Part shown: in pieces, positions 39,863 through 49,977 of the stretch
How the letters are laid out: each line of letters starts with the position of its first letter
Numbering within the stretch: position 1 is the first letter of the stretch
Origin: Roseiarcus sp963749715
GTDB taxonomy: Bacteria; Pseudomonadota; Alphaproteobacteria; Rhizobiales; Beijerinckiaceae
Direction of reading: 5' to 3'
Assembly (NCBI GenBank): GCA_963749715.1
Contig: CAVVNR010000004.1
Span: 62,001 to 126,000, forward strand
Length of the DNA: 64,000 nucleotides
The notes under the pieces: model-generated
The model's input: only the letters and a program-made list of their open reading frames with translations
Database searches by the model: none
What the model was told of the DNA's origin: nothing
Translations under genes and position numbers: made by a program

Positions 39863-41106
39863 GCGCCGGGCCGCCCCCTTGTCTCGACCAGCCGCTCGCG
39901 CATGGCAAGGAAGAGCACGAGAAAAAATAGATCGGCGCCCCAAGCGCGGTCAGCAGCAGAAACCAGTTCGACCTGCCGAAGAGCGCAAGAATCAGGACGA
40001 GATAAATGAAATCGCGCCGCGACGCGGCGTCGAGCGCCTGAGCCAGCGGGCGCTCGGGCTCGGCCGAAACCGAGGTGAACAGCGCCCCGCCATCGTCCTT
40101 GACGCGCAGAAGCCGCCAATAGACGAGGCCCGCCGACCCCAGCGCCCCGAGAGCCGCCGCTGCGCCGAGCCACAGCGGCCAAGCTGCATCCGCGGACAGG
40201 CTCCAGCCAATCGCCATGCATGCGAATATGACGGCGTGAACGACGTTGTCGCCCCAGAAGTCAAGCACGCCGCCCCATCGCAATTCCTGGAATTTGAGCC
40301 TCGCCAATTCGCCGTCGCAGCCGTCCAGGATCGAGTGGGCGAGGAAAAGAAGCGCCCCGATCGTTTGCAGCGAGGAGCGCTGGGATAGGAAAAACGGCCC
40401 GCCGCAGATTCCGACAGGCCATCGAGATCAAGCTCATCTGATCGGGCGTGATCGCGGTCGGCGCCAGGAGGCGCGATATCCGCAGCGAGATCGGCCGCTC
40501 GACGTGACGGGCCATGAACCCGTCGGTGTCCTTGACGAGCGCTTGCATAAGCCGCCGCTCGGCGACGCGATGATCGGCATGCGTCTCGACGATGAGGGAT
40601 CGATATCGGCCGGAATCGGCGCCGGCGGGCCGAAGCGGCGGGCGAGCCGGCGCTCGACCGTGCTCAGATCGCGCGCCTCGCCGTCTTCGGCGAGCGCGGC
40701 GAGCGCGTCTTGGACCGACCCGGCGGGGATGAGGACGATCCGGCTCGCGACCGCCGCCCAGGCGGCCGGTTCGATCCGCGCCTCCGCCAGCCGCTGCAGC
40801 CAACCGGTCTCCGCGAGGATCGCGGCAGGGAGCAATGACAAGCGGCGCGCTCTCAGGGAAGTTAGAGTTGCGGCCAAGCGATTCCAGCCGGGGAGTTCGG
40901 CCGCCCCGGCCGTCGCGCCGTCTTCCGCAGACAGAGCGAAGACCTGTCCGAACCGGCGCGCTTCGCGGCCAGCGCAGCGCGGCGAGCAAGGCTGAGCCCC
41001 AGAACCGCGCGCTCGCCATCCCGCGCCCGGGCTCCGCGCTACGTCGAACGGCGGCGGGAGAAGAACAAGGATCGGCGCTAGGGCGCATGAGGGTTCGGGC
41101 GTCCAT
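39859..41106 (-). CDS. CDP-alcohol phosphotransferase with N-terminal domain, DIPP synthase-like (frame shifts)
   Basis: Reading from about 41106, an N-terminal region of ~190 residues (SLLPAAILAETGWLQRL, RIEPAAWAAVASRIVLIPAG) is poorly defined. It is followed by VETHADHRVAERRLMQALVK and TDGFMARHVERPISLRISRLL, which closely recall the linker of bifunctional inositol-1-phosphate cytidylyltransferase/di-myo-inositol-phosphate phosphate synthases. The membrane domain carries the full CDP-alcohol phosphotransferase signature: DGCDGELAR, then GGVLDFWGDN eight residues later. Several TM helices follow, ending LVLFLAMRERLVETRGRPGA. Frame breaks near 40840, 40560, 40420 and 39940. It would transfer a phosphorylated group between a CDP-linked and a free alcohol. 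It converges on the dehydrogenase gene with overlapping stops and is divergent from hpnL. Confidence 0.72.
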
Positions 41107-41141
41107 TAACTGAACGAGACCGGAAGATCGGCGACGCCGTA

Positions 41142-42259
41142 TTGGTCGTCTCCAACCGGAGGACGATTGCTGATAGACGATTCGGCCGCCGCGCGTCGTC
41201 GCCTGTCGCAGCCTGCAGGGCGAATCGCGACCCGATAGGGAGCCATGTCATTCCAATATCGCTAATCATCGCTGCGTTTTGCGGTTTCCTGCTGGTCGTC
41301 TTTCTCATCATCCACAGCGGCGCTGCAGAGGTGGCTTCCGCGATGCTGGTCCTCGGCTGGTGGCTGGCGCCGATATCGCTCTATCATCTCGTGCCCCTGT
41401 CTCTCGACGCGCTGTCATGGCGTCAGCTTTTGCCCGCTTCGAGCCGTCCCGGGTTCTTCGGCGCTGTGTGGATCCGTTGGATCCGCGAATCAATCAATTC
41501 GCTTTTGCCCGTCGCCGGGGTGGGCGGCGACGTCGCCGGCGCGCGGCTCGCCCATCAGCGGGGCGTTCCGGGGCCACAGGCGGCGGCGAGCATGGTCGCC
41601 GACATTACGATCGGCGCAGTGACCCAGCTTATCTTTGTCGATCGCCGGGGTCGCGCTGCTCGCCGCCCGATCGAATGACCAGGCAGCGGGCGTCGTCGCG
41701 CGGGCGCTGCATGATCGGCGTCGCGGTGTTCGCGGCCGCGATTGCGGCGTTCGTGCTCATCCAGCACAACAGCATGTTCGGCCTTTTCGCCAAGCTGGCG
41801 CGCCGCATCGCGCCCGAGAAATGGTTGTCCGCATTCAGCGGACGCGCCCCTGAGATCGACGGCGCCGTGGTCGCCATCATATCGCCGCCGCCCTGTCATC
41901 TTGCGCGCCGGCTTGCTACGCCTCGCCGGGTGGGCCGCTGGCGCGGGCGAGATCTGGCTGGTGATGTATTTCCTCGGAAGACCTTTCAGCCCGACAGACG
42001 CATTCGTCCTTGAAAGTCTCGGTTCCGGAGTTCGCGCGGCCGCGTTCATAGTGCCCGGAGCGTTGGGCATATTCGAGGGCGGCATTGTTGTGTTCGGCGC
42101 GCTGTTCGGGCTGCCCGCGGACATGGCTCTGGCGATTTCCTTGTCGAAACGGGTCCGCGAACTGGCCTTGGCCTGCCGGGCCTCGTGGCTTGGCAATGGG
42201 CGGAAGGCCGTCGTCTCTTCGGCCGGAGCGAGAATGAGGCGGGTCCTGCGCCCCCATGA
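41142..42259 (+). CDS. hpnL: HpnL, UPF0104/flippase-like membrane protein (frame shifts)
   Basis: HpnL is a lysylphosphatidylglycerol synthetase-like TM domain protein of hopanoid loci, with ~8 membrane helices. Visible segments: ISLIIAAFCGFLLVVFLIIH, SLDALSWRQLLPAS, SINSLLPVAGVGGDVAGARL (the conserved N-x-L-P...G-G-D...R motif of UPF0104), and FVLESLGSGVRAAAFIVPGALGIFEGG (conserved EG-G end). Frame breaks lie near 41635, 41700 and 42170. Correcting the last gives RELALGLPGLVAWQWAEGRR and a TGA at 42257-42259. The start is uncertain (TTG 41142 is the furthest). Flippase activity is proposed for the superfamily but not shown for HpnL. Confidence 0.78.
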
Positions 42260-42267
42260 CCGGCGCC

Positions 42268-43014
42268 CTATTTAACCGCGACGGTCCAGCGGTTGCTGGC
42301 AATTCGGCTTCGGGAGGCAGACCCAGGGCCTCGCGCAACTGGGCCCGGCGGGTCTGATACCAGCTCGAGCGCAGGAAGCTGTAGAAGTCGATCGAGGAGT
42401 TCTCGGCCTCCTGCCATTGGGCCAGATGCGCTGTCGCTCCCAGCGCCCCCGCGCCAATGGACCATGGCCAGCCGATCAAGATTAGCCGCCCATTACCCAG
42501 CCGACCGGATCAAGCGCGGTGTCCACCGCCCCGCCGACCGAATCGCGCTGCGTCGAGGGGCCAAAGTAAGGCTGTTCACAAAGGTGCCGGCGGGCACGCC
42601 GTAGACGAACAGGGTCTGGCCGAAATCGCCGCTCTGCTGCGGCAGTCCCCCCGCCGTGGCGACATCGAACAATCCGCCAAGGCCGAAAGTGCGTGTTGAA
42701 GATGATGCGGCCAAGGGTGATGCCCGCGGCGTTGAAGCGGCCCTGAAGGATGTTGTTCGCGAAGAGTGCGTGGCTCTTTCAGATTTCGCGTCCAGATCTT
42801 CCAGCCGGTCGCGAATTGGTCCGGGCACCTGCTTGACGACATTGGAGGCCGGATCGAGCAGCGCTTGGTTCAGGCGCAGGACGCCGCGGTTGAACTGCTC
42901 GTTCGGGTCGTCGATCGGCAGCGAGGCGTCGCGCGGAACGCCCGCGCACGCGCCGACGAGCCCCGCCAGCGCCGCCGCTGCCACCAGTGCAACCCAATTC
43001 CCGCAGCCCCGCAT
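42268..43014 (-). CDS. mlaA: MlaA/VacJ family lipoprotein (frame shifts)
   Basis: Reading from ATG 43014: signal peptide and lipobox ALAGLVGACAG, then DDPNEQFNRGVLRLNQALLD (the MlaA N-terminal signature N-E-x-x-N-R), a break near 42770, NNILQGRFNAAGITLGRI, then DVATAGGLPQQSGDFGQTLF and YGVPAGTF, a break near 42560, STQRDSVGGAVDTALDPVGW, and the C-terminal DFYSFLRSSWYQTRRAQL. MlaA removes mislocalised phospholipids from the outer leaflet of the outer membrane. In hopanoid loci a homologue accompanies HpnN and HpnM. The exact stop is uncertain (42268-42275) because several frames end close together; it converges on hpnL. Confidence 0.78.
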
Positions 43015-43184
43015 GCGTTGCTGATTCCCCTTGGATGCCCGCGCGATCCGCAATCTACACGCGCCCGCCCCCAGCGGACTCGCGACGAACGACCGGCTCT
43101 GAATCGTCGATAAATCAAAACCAGCGCGGAGCGACGTTAACAGAGCCGGGCCCCGGCGACTGTCACCGTTTGGCCACACTCTAT

Positions 43185-45833
43185 TCATCTTTTGCGCCGG
43201 GCCGGCATCATTCGTCCAGTGGGTCTTCCGCTGGCGTCGCCAGCAGGGCGGGCTGAAACAAGCACGGCTGCGGAGAGCGTCGTCACCAGCGCAGAGCGCC
43301 ATCAGCTTGCCCATGCTCGACGTGCCCGGATGGTGCGAAAACCATAGGCTGCCGAAGGCGGTGGCGGTCGCGCAGGCGCTGAAGAAGACGGCGCGGGTCA
43401 GGCTCGACTGCAAGAAAGTTCGTCTCGCCCGCCCGCCACGCCATCACATAATAGATTTTGAACGCGACGCCGACTCCGAGCAGCAGCGGCAGCGCGATGA
43501 TGTTGGCGAAATTCAATTGCAGCCCGATCGCGACGCAGAGTTCGAGCGTGACCAAGATCGCGACCATCAGCGGCACCAGCGTGAGCGCGACATCGATCCA
43601 CGCGGCGCAGCGTCACAAAAAGGATGATTGCGATCGACGCCAGAGACCAGACCGCTGCTTGCAGAAACGCTTTCACGATCGTCGCCGCCGCTTCGACGAT
43701 GAAGACCGGCGTTCCGGACGCGTCAGGCGCGACTGTTCGAACCGCATCGACGAAACGGTGCAGGACCGAGTTGTCGTTGGCGTCGCCGCTCGGCGCGACC
43801 TCGATCCTGAACCTCGCCGTCGGCCGCGACCCAGGCGCTCTTGAGCGAAGGCGGCAGCGTCTCGATGGTCACATGCTCGGCGGTCAGGAGATCCCTCACC
43901 TGCCGCAGCGTGGTCATGAGCGGCGTAACCAGCGCCCGCTCCGCTTTGTCTCTTTCCCCCGACGGCGCTTTCGCCAACGCCGAGAGCGCGCTCGCCAGGC
44001 GGCGCGCCTGATGGCGGCGGGAGTGTCGAGACCCGCCGTCGCGCCCGACAGGTCGGCGGCCGTCTTGTTGATCGCCTCGAGCGTCTCCGCCGGGGTCGGG
44101 GCCGGATCGACCGGATCGGGATTGAGCGTGTTCTCGAAGAAGAAGCTGGCGTCGTCGATCAGGGCGAGCTTCTCGTCTTGATCCTTCGGCACGAAAGCTT
44201 TCGAGCGTTCGCACCTTGGCCGACTTCCGGCAACCGGCTGAGTTTTTCTCCCAAGCGCGGAGGCGCTGGCGGGATCGGGCTCCAGGATGTCGATGGTGTT
44301 GGGGCTGGTATCCGGATCGCGCATCAGGTCGAGCAGGGTCGAGACCAATTCGGCCTGTTTCGATCGCAGATTGAGCGGGTTGAAGTCGAAGCGCAGCCCG
44401 CCGAGCAGCGGCAGGCCGAGAATGACCGCGGTCAGGGTCAAGCCGACGATCCAGTTGCGCCGCCGGTCGAGAAAATGGTCGAGGGGCGCAAGCCAAGCCC
44501 AGCCGACAGGCGCCGCTTCGCCGGCCGGCCTCAGCACCGAAAGCAGCGCCGGAAGCAGGGTTACGGTGGTCAGAAAAGCAACGATCATGCCTGTTCCGGC
44601 GATCAGTCCGAGCTCGGAGAGACCGACATAGGCGGTCGGCAGGAACGAGTAGAAGGCCGCCGCGATCGAGGCCGCGGCCAGCAGAAGCGGCCCGGCGACC
44701 CCGCGCGCCGTCGCCTGAAGCGCGCCCAGGAGATCGCGGTTCGCGTAGCGCTCGGCGCGGTAGCGGACGCTGAACTGAATCCCGAAGTCGACGCCGAGGC
44801 CGATGAACAGCACCGCGAAGGCGACCGAGATCAGGTTCAGCGCTCCGACCATCCTCAAGCCGATGGCCGCGGTGAACGTGAGCCCGACCGCGAGATTGAT
44901 GAGGACCGCCAGGATGATGCGCGCCTGTTTCAACGCCAGCCACAGCAGCATGAGGACGATGAGGATCGTCGCCGCGCCGTTCACCGCCGCCCCGTCGGCG
45001 ACAGTGGCGAATTCCTCATCCGAAAGCGCGATCGATCCGGTGAGGCGCACGGTCACGCCCTTGTCCGGCGTCAGGCCGAGCTTGGCGATCGTCGCGCGGA
45101 TGGCCGCGGTCGCCCGGCCGCCCGGCTGCAAGTCGTCGTAGTTGAGGACTGGCTGGATGTTCACGAACCGCCTGAGCTCCGAGGGCTCCGGCGCATGACC
45201 GGTGATCAGCCGGCGCCAGGAAAACGCCGGACGCTTTCCCTCGGCGACGCCCGCGAGCGCGTCGGCGATGGCGCTCACCGCCGGCTTCATGTCTTCGAGC
45301 GTCGTCTTTCCCAGGCGCAAGCCCTCGATCGACTGCGAGATGGCGCCGAGAATGCCGCGCAGCGTCGGATCGGCGGCGAGCGTTCCCAGGAACGGCTGAG
45401 CCTTGATCAATTGCGCCATGTCGCTCTTCACGTCGTCGAGGCTGCGAAACAGGATGCCGTTGCGGGCGAAGAACGCGCCGCCGTCGGGCCGGCTCACGGT
45501 GCGGATTGCGCCGGACTGGGGCGCGAGCGCGTCGGCCAGCGCCGAGGCGGCCTCTTCGGCCCCCTCGGGCGTCGTCGCATCGACGACCGCGATGATCCGG
45601 TCGGTCCGCTGGGGGAAAAGCGCGTTGAGCCGGTTTTCCTGCTGGCGCCACGGGAGCGAGCTCGACAGAAGCTTGCCGCTGTCGGTGTCGATGGCGAAAT
45701 GATGCGCGACGTACCCGCCCGCGAGCGCCGCCGCGATGAGGAAGCCCGGGATCACGAGCCACGCGTAGCGGGTCGAAAGACGCACCGCTTGCGCTACCGC
45801 GGCGATGATCAGGACGCTGTCGTTCTTTTCCAT
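43185..45833 (-). CDS. hpnN: HpnN, hopanoid RND-type transporter (frame shifts in the C-terminal half)
   Basis: An ~870-residue MmpL/RND-type inner-membrane transporter. HpnN of Rhodopseudomonas moves hopanoids to the outer membrane. The N-terminal 500 residues are intact: helix WLVIPGFLIAAALAGGYVAHH, a periplasmic domain, then TILIVLMLLWLALKQARI, VLFIGLGVDFGIQFSVRYRAE (the GxDF helix), and AYVGLSELGLIAGTGMIVAF. Breaks occur near 44230, 44000, 43800 and 43600. The second membrane block follows: MVAILVTLELCVAIGLQLNFANII, LLLGVGVAFKIYYVMAWR and ACATATAFGSLWFSHHPGTSSMG, showing the GTSS-x-G end typical of the family. Corrected stop 43185-43187. A canonical H/D triad for proton relay was not identified. 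Confidence 0.85.
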
Positions 45834-46177
45834 GCGAGCCGGGTGGAGGCCATGGTTCGCCTCGTCTTGTCAATCGGCGGCGATGAGCGCGCCGCCAGAG
45901 TCCGTTTTTTTCCGCAACGGAAGGAGCCAACTCGGGACGAGCCGGCAGCCCGGCCTTTTTGGACGCTGCCGAACACGGCAGGCCAATTCGGCATGGGCTC
46001 GAGCCACCTGGACCCTACGGTTTTCTTGAACAAATGCTTCCGAAAAAGGGAATTCTGTGCTACGGCTTTCCGATGATCGCCATCATCGCCAATTTGGGTT
46101 CCGCGAGAGCCCCAAGCGTGCGGGGAAGCCTTGCAAGCTTCTTATACGTTATATTTTCGTCCTTTTCCTTGGAAGTC
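45834..46177. other. Divergent hpnN-hpnM spacer, left part
   Basis: About 340 bases of lower GC upstream of hpnN; no convincing gene. It leads into a dispersed repeat copy and, with the following ~220 bases, contains the divergent promoters. Confidence 0.4.
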
Positions 46178-46338
46178 CGCCGGAAAAGAAAAAATGGCCC
46201 GGGGGGTCGGCGCAATCTCTTGAGAAGGCTCATTTCGGCGAAGCCGATCCAAGGAAATCCAAGCTTTTTATTGAAAGAAATTTGGCTTGCGCTTGGGCTG
46301 GCTTGGCCCGGCTTGCGAAATTTTGGCGTTGGCTTTGA
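46178..46338 (+). repeat. Dispersed intergenic repeat, copy 1
   Basis: About 160 bases shared with an inverted copy at 55598-55757. Both hold an A-rich tract followed by 'ggggggtc', then 'aaggct', 'ggcgaag', 'atccaaggaaatccaagctttt', 'tttggct' and 'gcttgggctggctt' in the same order (the longest exact block is given only in part here). Translated in the equivalent frame the two copies share 26 of 39 residues around IQGNPSF. It lies in the hpnN-hpnM spacer. No terminal inverted repeats, transposase or target-site duplication seen. Confidence 0.68.
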
Positions 46339-46557
46339 CAAATCGGATTGGCGCCGCCGCACAGGCCCCCACCCATCCCTCGGCGACGGGAGACCGTCGA
46401 CCGCCAAAACGCGCGACGTGGGGGTGGCGAAGCCTCGACTCAATTCCCAAATCCGCGTTAGAAACGCGCCCGCGCGGCTGTTCGCCGCGAGCTCCCCGAA
46501 AACCATGATCGGCGCCCGGCCAGCGGGCCGTCCGTCAAAGCCAATGGAATATCGCCG

Positions 46558-47190
46558 ATGAGAGGTTTCAAACTTCGCCTGCCGCTGAGGACGCCGTGGA
46601 TCGCGGCCCTCATGGCCCTTATTTTTTGGGCGCCGGCCATGTCTTTCGCCGAATTGTCCAGTCCGGCCGCCCGGCGCATCGAAGCTTACTATCAGCAGCT
46701 GATGCCGACGCTCCGGTCGGCCGGCTCGCTCAGCGTGCGCCAACGCGACCAGCGCTTTGGGCCCGCCATCACCTCCGCCTTCGACATTGGGACCATGACG
46801 AGACTGGCGACGGGGCCCGCCTGGAACAGCTTCTCTGGCGCCCAGCAGGCCGCGGTTCGGGAAGCCTTCGCCCGTTTCCTGGTCGCTGACTATGCCCATC
46901 AGGTCAGCGACTATTCGGGCGAGAGCTTTGTCGTCGACCCGCAGACCAGCGCGGAATCGCGTGGCGGCGGTGAAATCGTCAAGACCAAGCTCGTCCAGCC
47001 CGGCGGTCGGACCGTGCAGATCAATTATCTGGTTCGCGGCGGACGGGTGATCGACGTCTACCTCAACGGCACGGTGAGCGACCTCGCGACGCGACGCGAC
47101 GAATTCGCCTCGATCCTGGCCGGCGGCGGCGGCGCCGACGCCTTGGTCAAGACATTGCGCGAGCGGACCGACGCGCTCCTCGGGAGCTAG
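46558..47190 (+). CDS. hpnM: HpnM, MlaC-like periplasmic hopanoid-associated protein
   Basis: A 210-residue intact protein with a signal peptide (WIAALMALIFWAPAMSFA) and the Ttg2D/MlaC phospholipid-binding fold. FGPAITSAFDIGTMTRLATGPAW and QQAAVREAFARFLVADYAHQV match HpnM (TIGR03481-type). It is presumed to carry lipid, possibly hopanoid, between HpnN and the outer membrane. It is divergent from hpnN and leads directly into hpnG (10-base gap). ATG 46558 is a clear start. Confidence 0.88.
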   Translation: MRGFKLRLPLRTPWIAALMALIFWAPAMSFAELSSPAARRIEAYYQQLMPTLRSAGSLSVRQRDQRFGPAITSAFDIGTMTRLATGPAWNSFSGAQQAAVREAFARFLVADYAHQVSDYSGESFVVDPQTSAESRGGGEIVKTKLVQPGGRTVQINYLVRGGRVIDVYLNGTVSDLATRRDEFASILAGGGGADALVKTLRERTDALLGS

Positions 47191-47200
47191 CCGCTCGGCG

Positions 47201-47912
47201 ATGGATCGATCGACGCCTGCGGCGCCGGCCGCAAGCGTCCTCATCGTCAGCGGGTTGCGGCGCGAGGCGGCGATCCTGGCCGGTCAGGGCCGCCTCGCGA
47301 TCTGCGGCGACGCATCGACCCTGCGGGCCAAGCTTGCAGAGCTGAACAATATACATGTTGCCGCAGTTATTAGTTGGGGCATTTGCGGCGGACTCGATCC
47401 GCGCCTTCGTCCCGGCGATCTCATCATCGGCGCGGAGGTCGGTGTCGCCGGACGGAGCCATCCGCACCGACGAGGCCGTCGCCTCGTCCCTGGCGCAACG
47501 CCTGATCGGCGCCGGCGCGCGCGCAACGGTCGAGCGCCTTGCGGACGCCGGCGCTCCGGTCTCGACCGTGAGCGCCAAGGCGGAGCTGCGCCGCGCGACC
47601 GGCGGCGCCGCGGTCGACATGGAAAGCCTGATAGCAGGCCGCTTTGCCCTCGAACGACGGGCGCGCTTCGCTATCCTGCGAGCGGTCGCCGACCCGGCAG
47701 ACCGCGACTTGCCGGCCCTGGTCCTTAAAGCTGTCGATGCAGACGGCAAGATCAGCCTTGCGGCCGTGGCGGGAGGGCTCGTTCGCTCTCCAGGTCAGTT
47801 CACCGGGCTCTTGGCCGCCGCTCGCGACAGCCGCGCCGCGTTCCGTGCGTTACGCCGCTGTCGCGGCCTTCTTCCCGGCCTTTTCGTCGGCCTCGGCCCT
47901 TCGAAGTTCTGA
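47201..47912 (+). CDS. hpnG: HpnG, adenosylhopane nucleosidase/phosphorylase (one frame shift)
   Basis: HpnG removes adenine from adenosylhopane made by HpnH, giving ribosylhopane en route to bacteriohopanetetrol. The nucleoside phosphorylase fold is clear: VAAVISWGICGGLDPRLRPGDLII near residues 50-75 and GGAAVDMESLIAGRFA (the M-E-S purine/ribose motif). At about 47442 an extra base separates DLIIGAEV from VSPDGAIRTDEAVASSL. About 235 residues. The 3' end overlaps the convergent hpnH by 63 bases. Confidence 0.86.
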
Positions 47913-49007
47913 GAGCTTCTGGGTGACGTTGCTGTCGAACACGTACGTAGCCGGTCGCTGGCGATCGAGCGCGATGTCCGGCGCCATCGGCCCTTCGGTC
48001 CCGACGCCCCGCAACGCGACGCCAAGCGCTTTCCATGGCCGCTTGACGGTATCGCGCACCGCAGTCGCCTCAAACCCGCTGTGGACCATGCAGTCGGCGC
48101 ATTTCTCGTAGTTGCCGACGCCGTAGGCGTCCCAATCCGTCTCCTCCATGAGTTCCTTGAAGGTCTTGGCGTAGCCCTCGCCCAGGAGATAGCAGGGACG
48201 CTGCCAGCCGAAGACGGTCCGTGTCGGGTTGCCCCATGGCGTGCAGTGGTAGGTCTGATTGCCGGCCAGGAAGTCGAGGAACATGGTCGATTGATTGAAG
48301 GCCCATTTGCGCCCCCCGTTCCCGCGCCGGAAGATCGCTCGGAACAGCTCCCTGGTCGCGGAGCGGTTGAGAAAGTGCTTCTGGTCGGGAGCGCGCTCGT
48401 AGGCGTAGCCCGGCGACATGGTGATGCCGTCGACGCCGAGCTCAGTCACGGTATCGAAGAAGCCGGCGACGCGCTCAGGATCCGCGTCGTTGAAGAAGGT
48501 GCAGTTGATCGTGACGCGAAAGCCCTTCGACTTGGCGGCTTTCAGCGCCGAAACAGCGCGATCGTAAACGCCCGGCTGGCACACGGACTTGTCGTGCATC
48601 TCCTGGTCGCCATCGAGATGGATCGACCAGGTGAAATAGGGGCTCGGCGCGTACTGATCGATCTTCTTTTCCAGCAGCAGCGCATTGGTGCACACGATCG
48701 CAAATTTCTTGCGGGCGACGACCCCCGCGACGATCTTCGGCAGTTCCTTGTGCAGGAGCGGTTCGCCCCCGGCCATGACGACAACCGGGGCGCCGCATTC
48801 GTCGACGGACGAAAGAGCCTCCGCGACCGAAATGCGCTTATCGAGGATCGCGTCGGGATAGTCGATCTTGCCGCAACCCGCGCAAGCCAGGTTGCACCGG
48901 AAGAGCGGCTCCAGCATCAAGACGAGCGGATAGCGCTTGCGCCCAGCCAGATGCTGCCGAACGATATAGGCGCCGACCCTGGCGACCTGTCTCAAGGGTA
49001 TGCTCAC
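47850..49007 (-). CDS. hpnH: HpnH, radical SAM adenosylhopane synthase
   Basis: A 385-residue intact radical SAM enzyme that joins the 5'-deoxyadenosyl group to diploptene, giving adenosylhopane, the first C35 hopanoid. The [4Fe-4S] cluster motif is C38-x3-C42-x2-C45 in FRCNLACAGCGKIDYP. VVMAGGEPLLHKELP is the GGEP SAM-binding motif. The C-terminal region contains further conserved cysteines (YEKCADCMVHSGFE), as in the DUF3463-tailed HpnH family. It is followed on the same strand by no hpn gene; ispH lies 46 bases upstream and is probably co-transcribed. Confidence 0.95.
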   Translation of the reverse strand: MSIPLRQVARVGAYIVRQHLAGRKRYPLVLMLEPLFRCNLACAGCGKIDYPDAILDKRISVAEALSSVDECGAPVVVMAGGEPLLHKELPKIVAGVVARKKFAIVCTNALLLEKKIDQYAPSPYFTWSIHLDGDQEMHDKSVCQPGVYDRAVSALKAAKSKGFRVTINCTFFNDADPERVAGFFDTVTELGVDGITMSPGYAYERAPDQKHFLNRSATRELFRAIFRRGNGGRKWAFNQSTMFLDFLAGNQTYHCTPWGNPTRTVFGWQRPCYLLGEGYAKTFKELMEETDWDAYGVGNYEKCADCMVHSGFEATAVRDTVKRPWKALGVALRGVGTEGPMAPDIALDRQRPATYVFDSNVTQKLSELRRAEADEKAGKKAATAA

Positions 49008-49053
49008 GCAAATATCCTTACAGAGCCCAGTAGATCAAATTGTTTGGCATGAC

Positions 49054-49977
49054 TCAACCCGCGAGCTCCGCCGGAAGGCGAAAACTCACGGTTTCAACCG
49101 GTCCGTCGAGGCTCGAAACTTCCGACGGCTCGATCTGCATCAAGGTCCGCACGACATCCTCGACGACAATCTCAGGCGCGGATGCGCCGGCGGTGACTCC
49201 GACAACCCCCGCTTCGCGCAGCCATTCCGCGTCAATCTCGCTACTATCTGCGACGAGGTAGCTTGGAAGACCCGCCTCTTCCCCAATTTCACGCAGACGA
49301 TTGGAGTTGGAGCTGTTGCGGGCCCCGACCACGATGAGAATGTCGGCGATCCGCGACAATTCCCGCACCGCGCTTTGCCGGTTCTGCGTCGCGTAACAGA
49401 TATCACGGATCTCGGGCCCCGCGACGTCGCTGAAGCGTCGATGCAACGCGGCGATGACGCCTCGGGTATCGTCGACGCTCAAGGTCGTCTGGGTGATGTA
49501 GGCGATCGGCGCGCTTGAGCCGAACGGGAGCTTTTCCACGTCGTCTTCATTTTGGACGAGGTGCAGATCGCCGTCGATCTGGCCAAGCGTCCCTTCCACC
49601 TCCGGATGTCCGGCATGACCGATGAAGACCACGGTTCGGCCCTGAGCGATGTACCGCCGCCCTTGATTATGCACCTTGGTGACGAGAGGACAGGTCGCGT
49701 CTATGGTCGGAAGCGAGCGCATCTTTGCTTCGTTTTCAACTTTTCGCGCCACGCCGTGAGCGCTGAAAATCGTCACCGCTCCTTCGGGCACCTCGTCCAG
49801 GTCCTCAACAAAGAGCGCCCCTTTCGCCTTAAGCGATTCGACGACATGACGATTGTGCACAATCTCATGGCGTACGTAAATCGGAGCGCCGTATTTGACG
49901 AGCGCACGCTCCACGATGTCGATTGCGCGGACGACCCCCGCGCAAAATCCTCGCGGCTGGGCAAGAATGATCTTCAT
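49054..49977 (-). CDS. ispH: IspH, 4-hydroxy-3-methylbut-2-enyl diphosphate reductase
   Basis: A 307-residue intact enzyme for the last step of the MEP pathway, making IPP and DMAPP. The iron-sulfur ligands are C12 (PRGFCAGV), C96 (DATCPLVTKVH) and C194 (ICYATQNRQ). HAGHPEVEGT gives the catalytic His/Glu region and ARNSSNSNRL the diphosphate-binding Ser/Asn. Start ATG 49977 (MKIILAQPRGF) is chosen; the frame is open further upstream but that sequence is not IspH-like. It lies in the hopanoid locus directly upstream of hpnH, linking precursor supply to hopanoid synthesis. Confidence 0.96.
   Translation of the reverse strand: MKIILAQPRGFCAGVVRAIDIVERALVKYGAPIYVRHEIVHNRHVVESLKAKGALFVEDLDEVPEGAVTIFSAHGVARKVENEAKMRSLPTIDATCPLVTKVHNQGRRYIAQGRTVVFIGHAGHPEVEGTLGQIDGDLHLVQNEDDVEKLPFGSSAPIAYITQTTLSVDDTRGVIAALHRRFSDVAGPEIRDICYATQNRQSAVRELSRIADILIVVGARNSSNSNRLREIGEEAGLPSYLVADSSEIDAEWLREAGVVGVTAGASAPEIVVEDVVRTLMQIEPSEVSSLDGPVETVSFRLPAELAG

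Noticed and set aside
44178..46076. A 632-codon plus-strand open frame opposite hpnN
   Set aside because: Highly charged, low-complexity translation; an antisense shadow of hpnN.
46057..46338. Small protein encoded by dispersed repeat copy 1
   Set aside because: The similarity between copies follows DNA blocks with indels; no ribosome site, and the starts and stops differ between copies.
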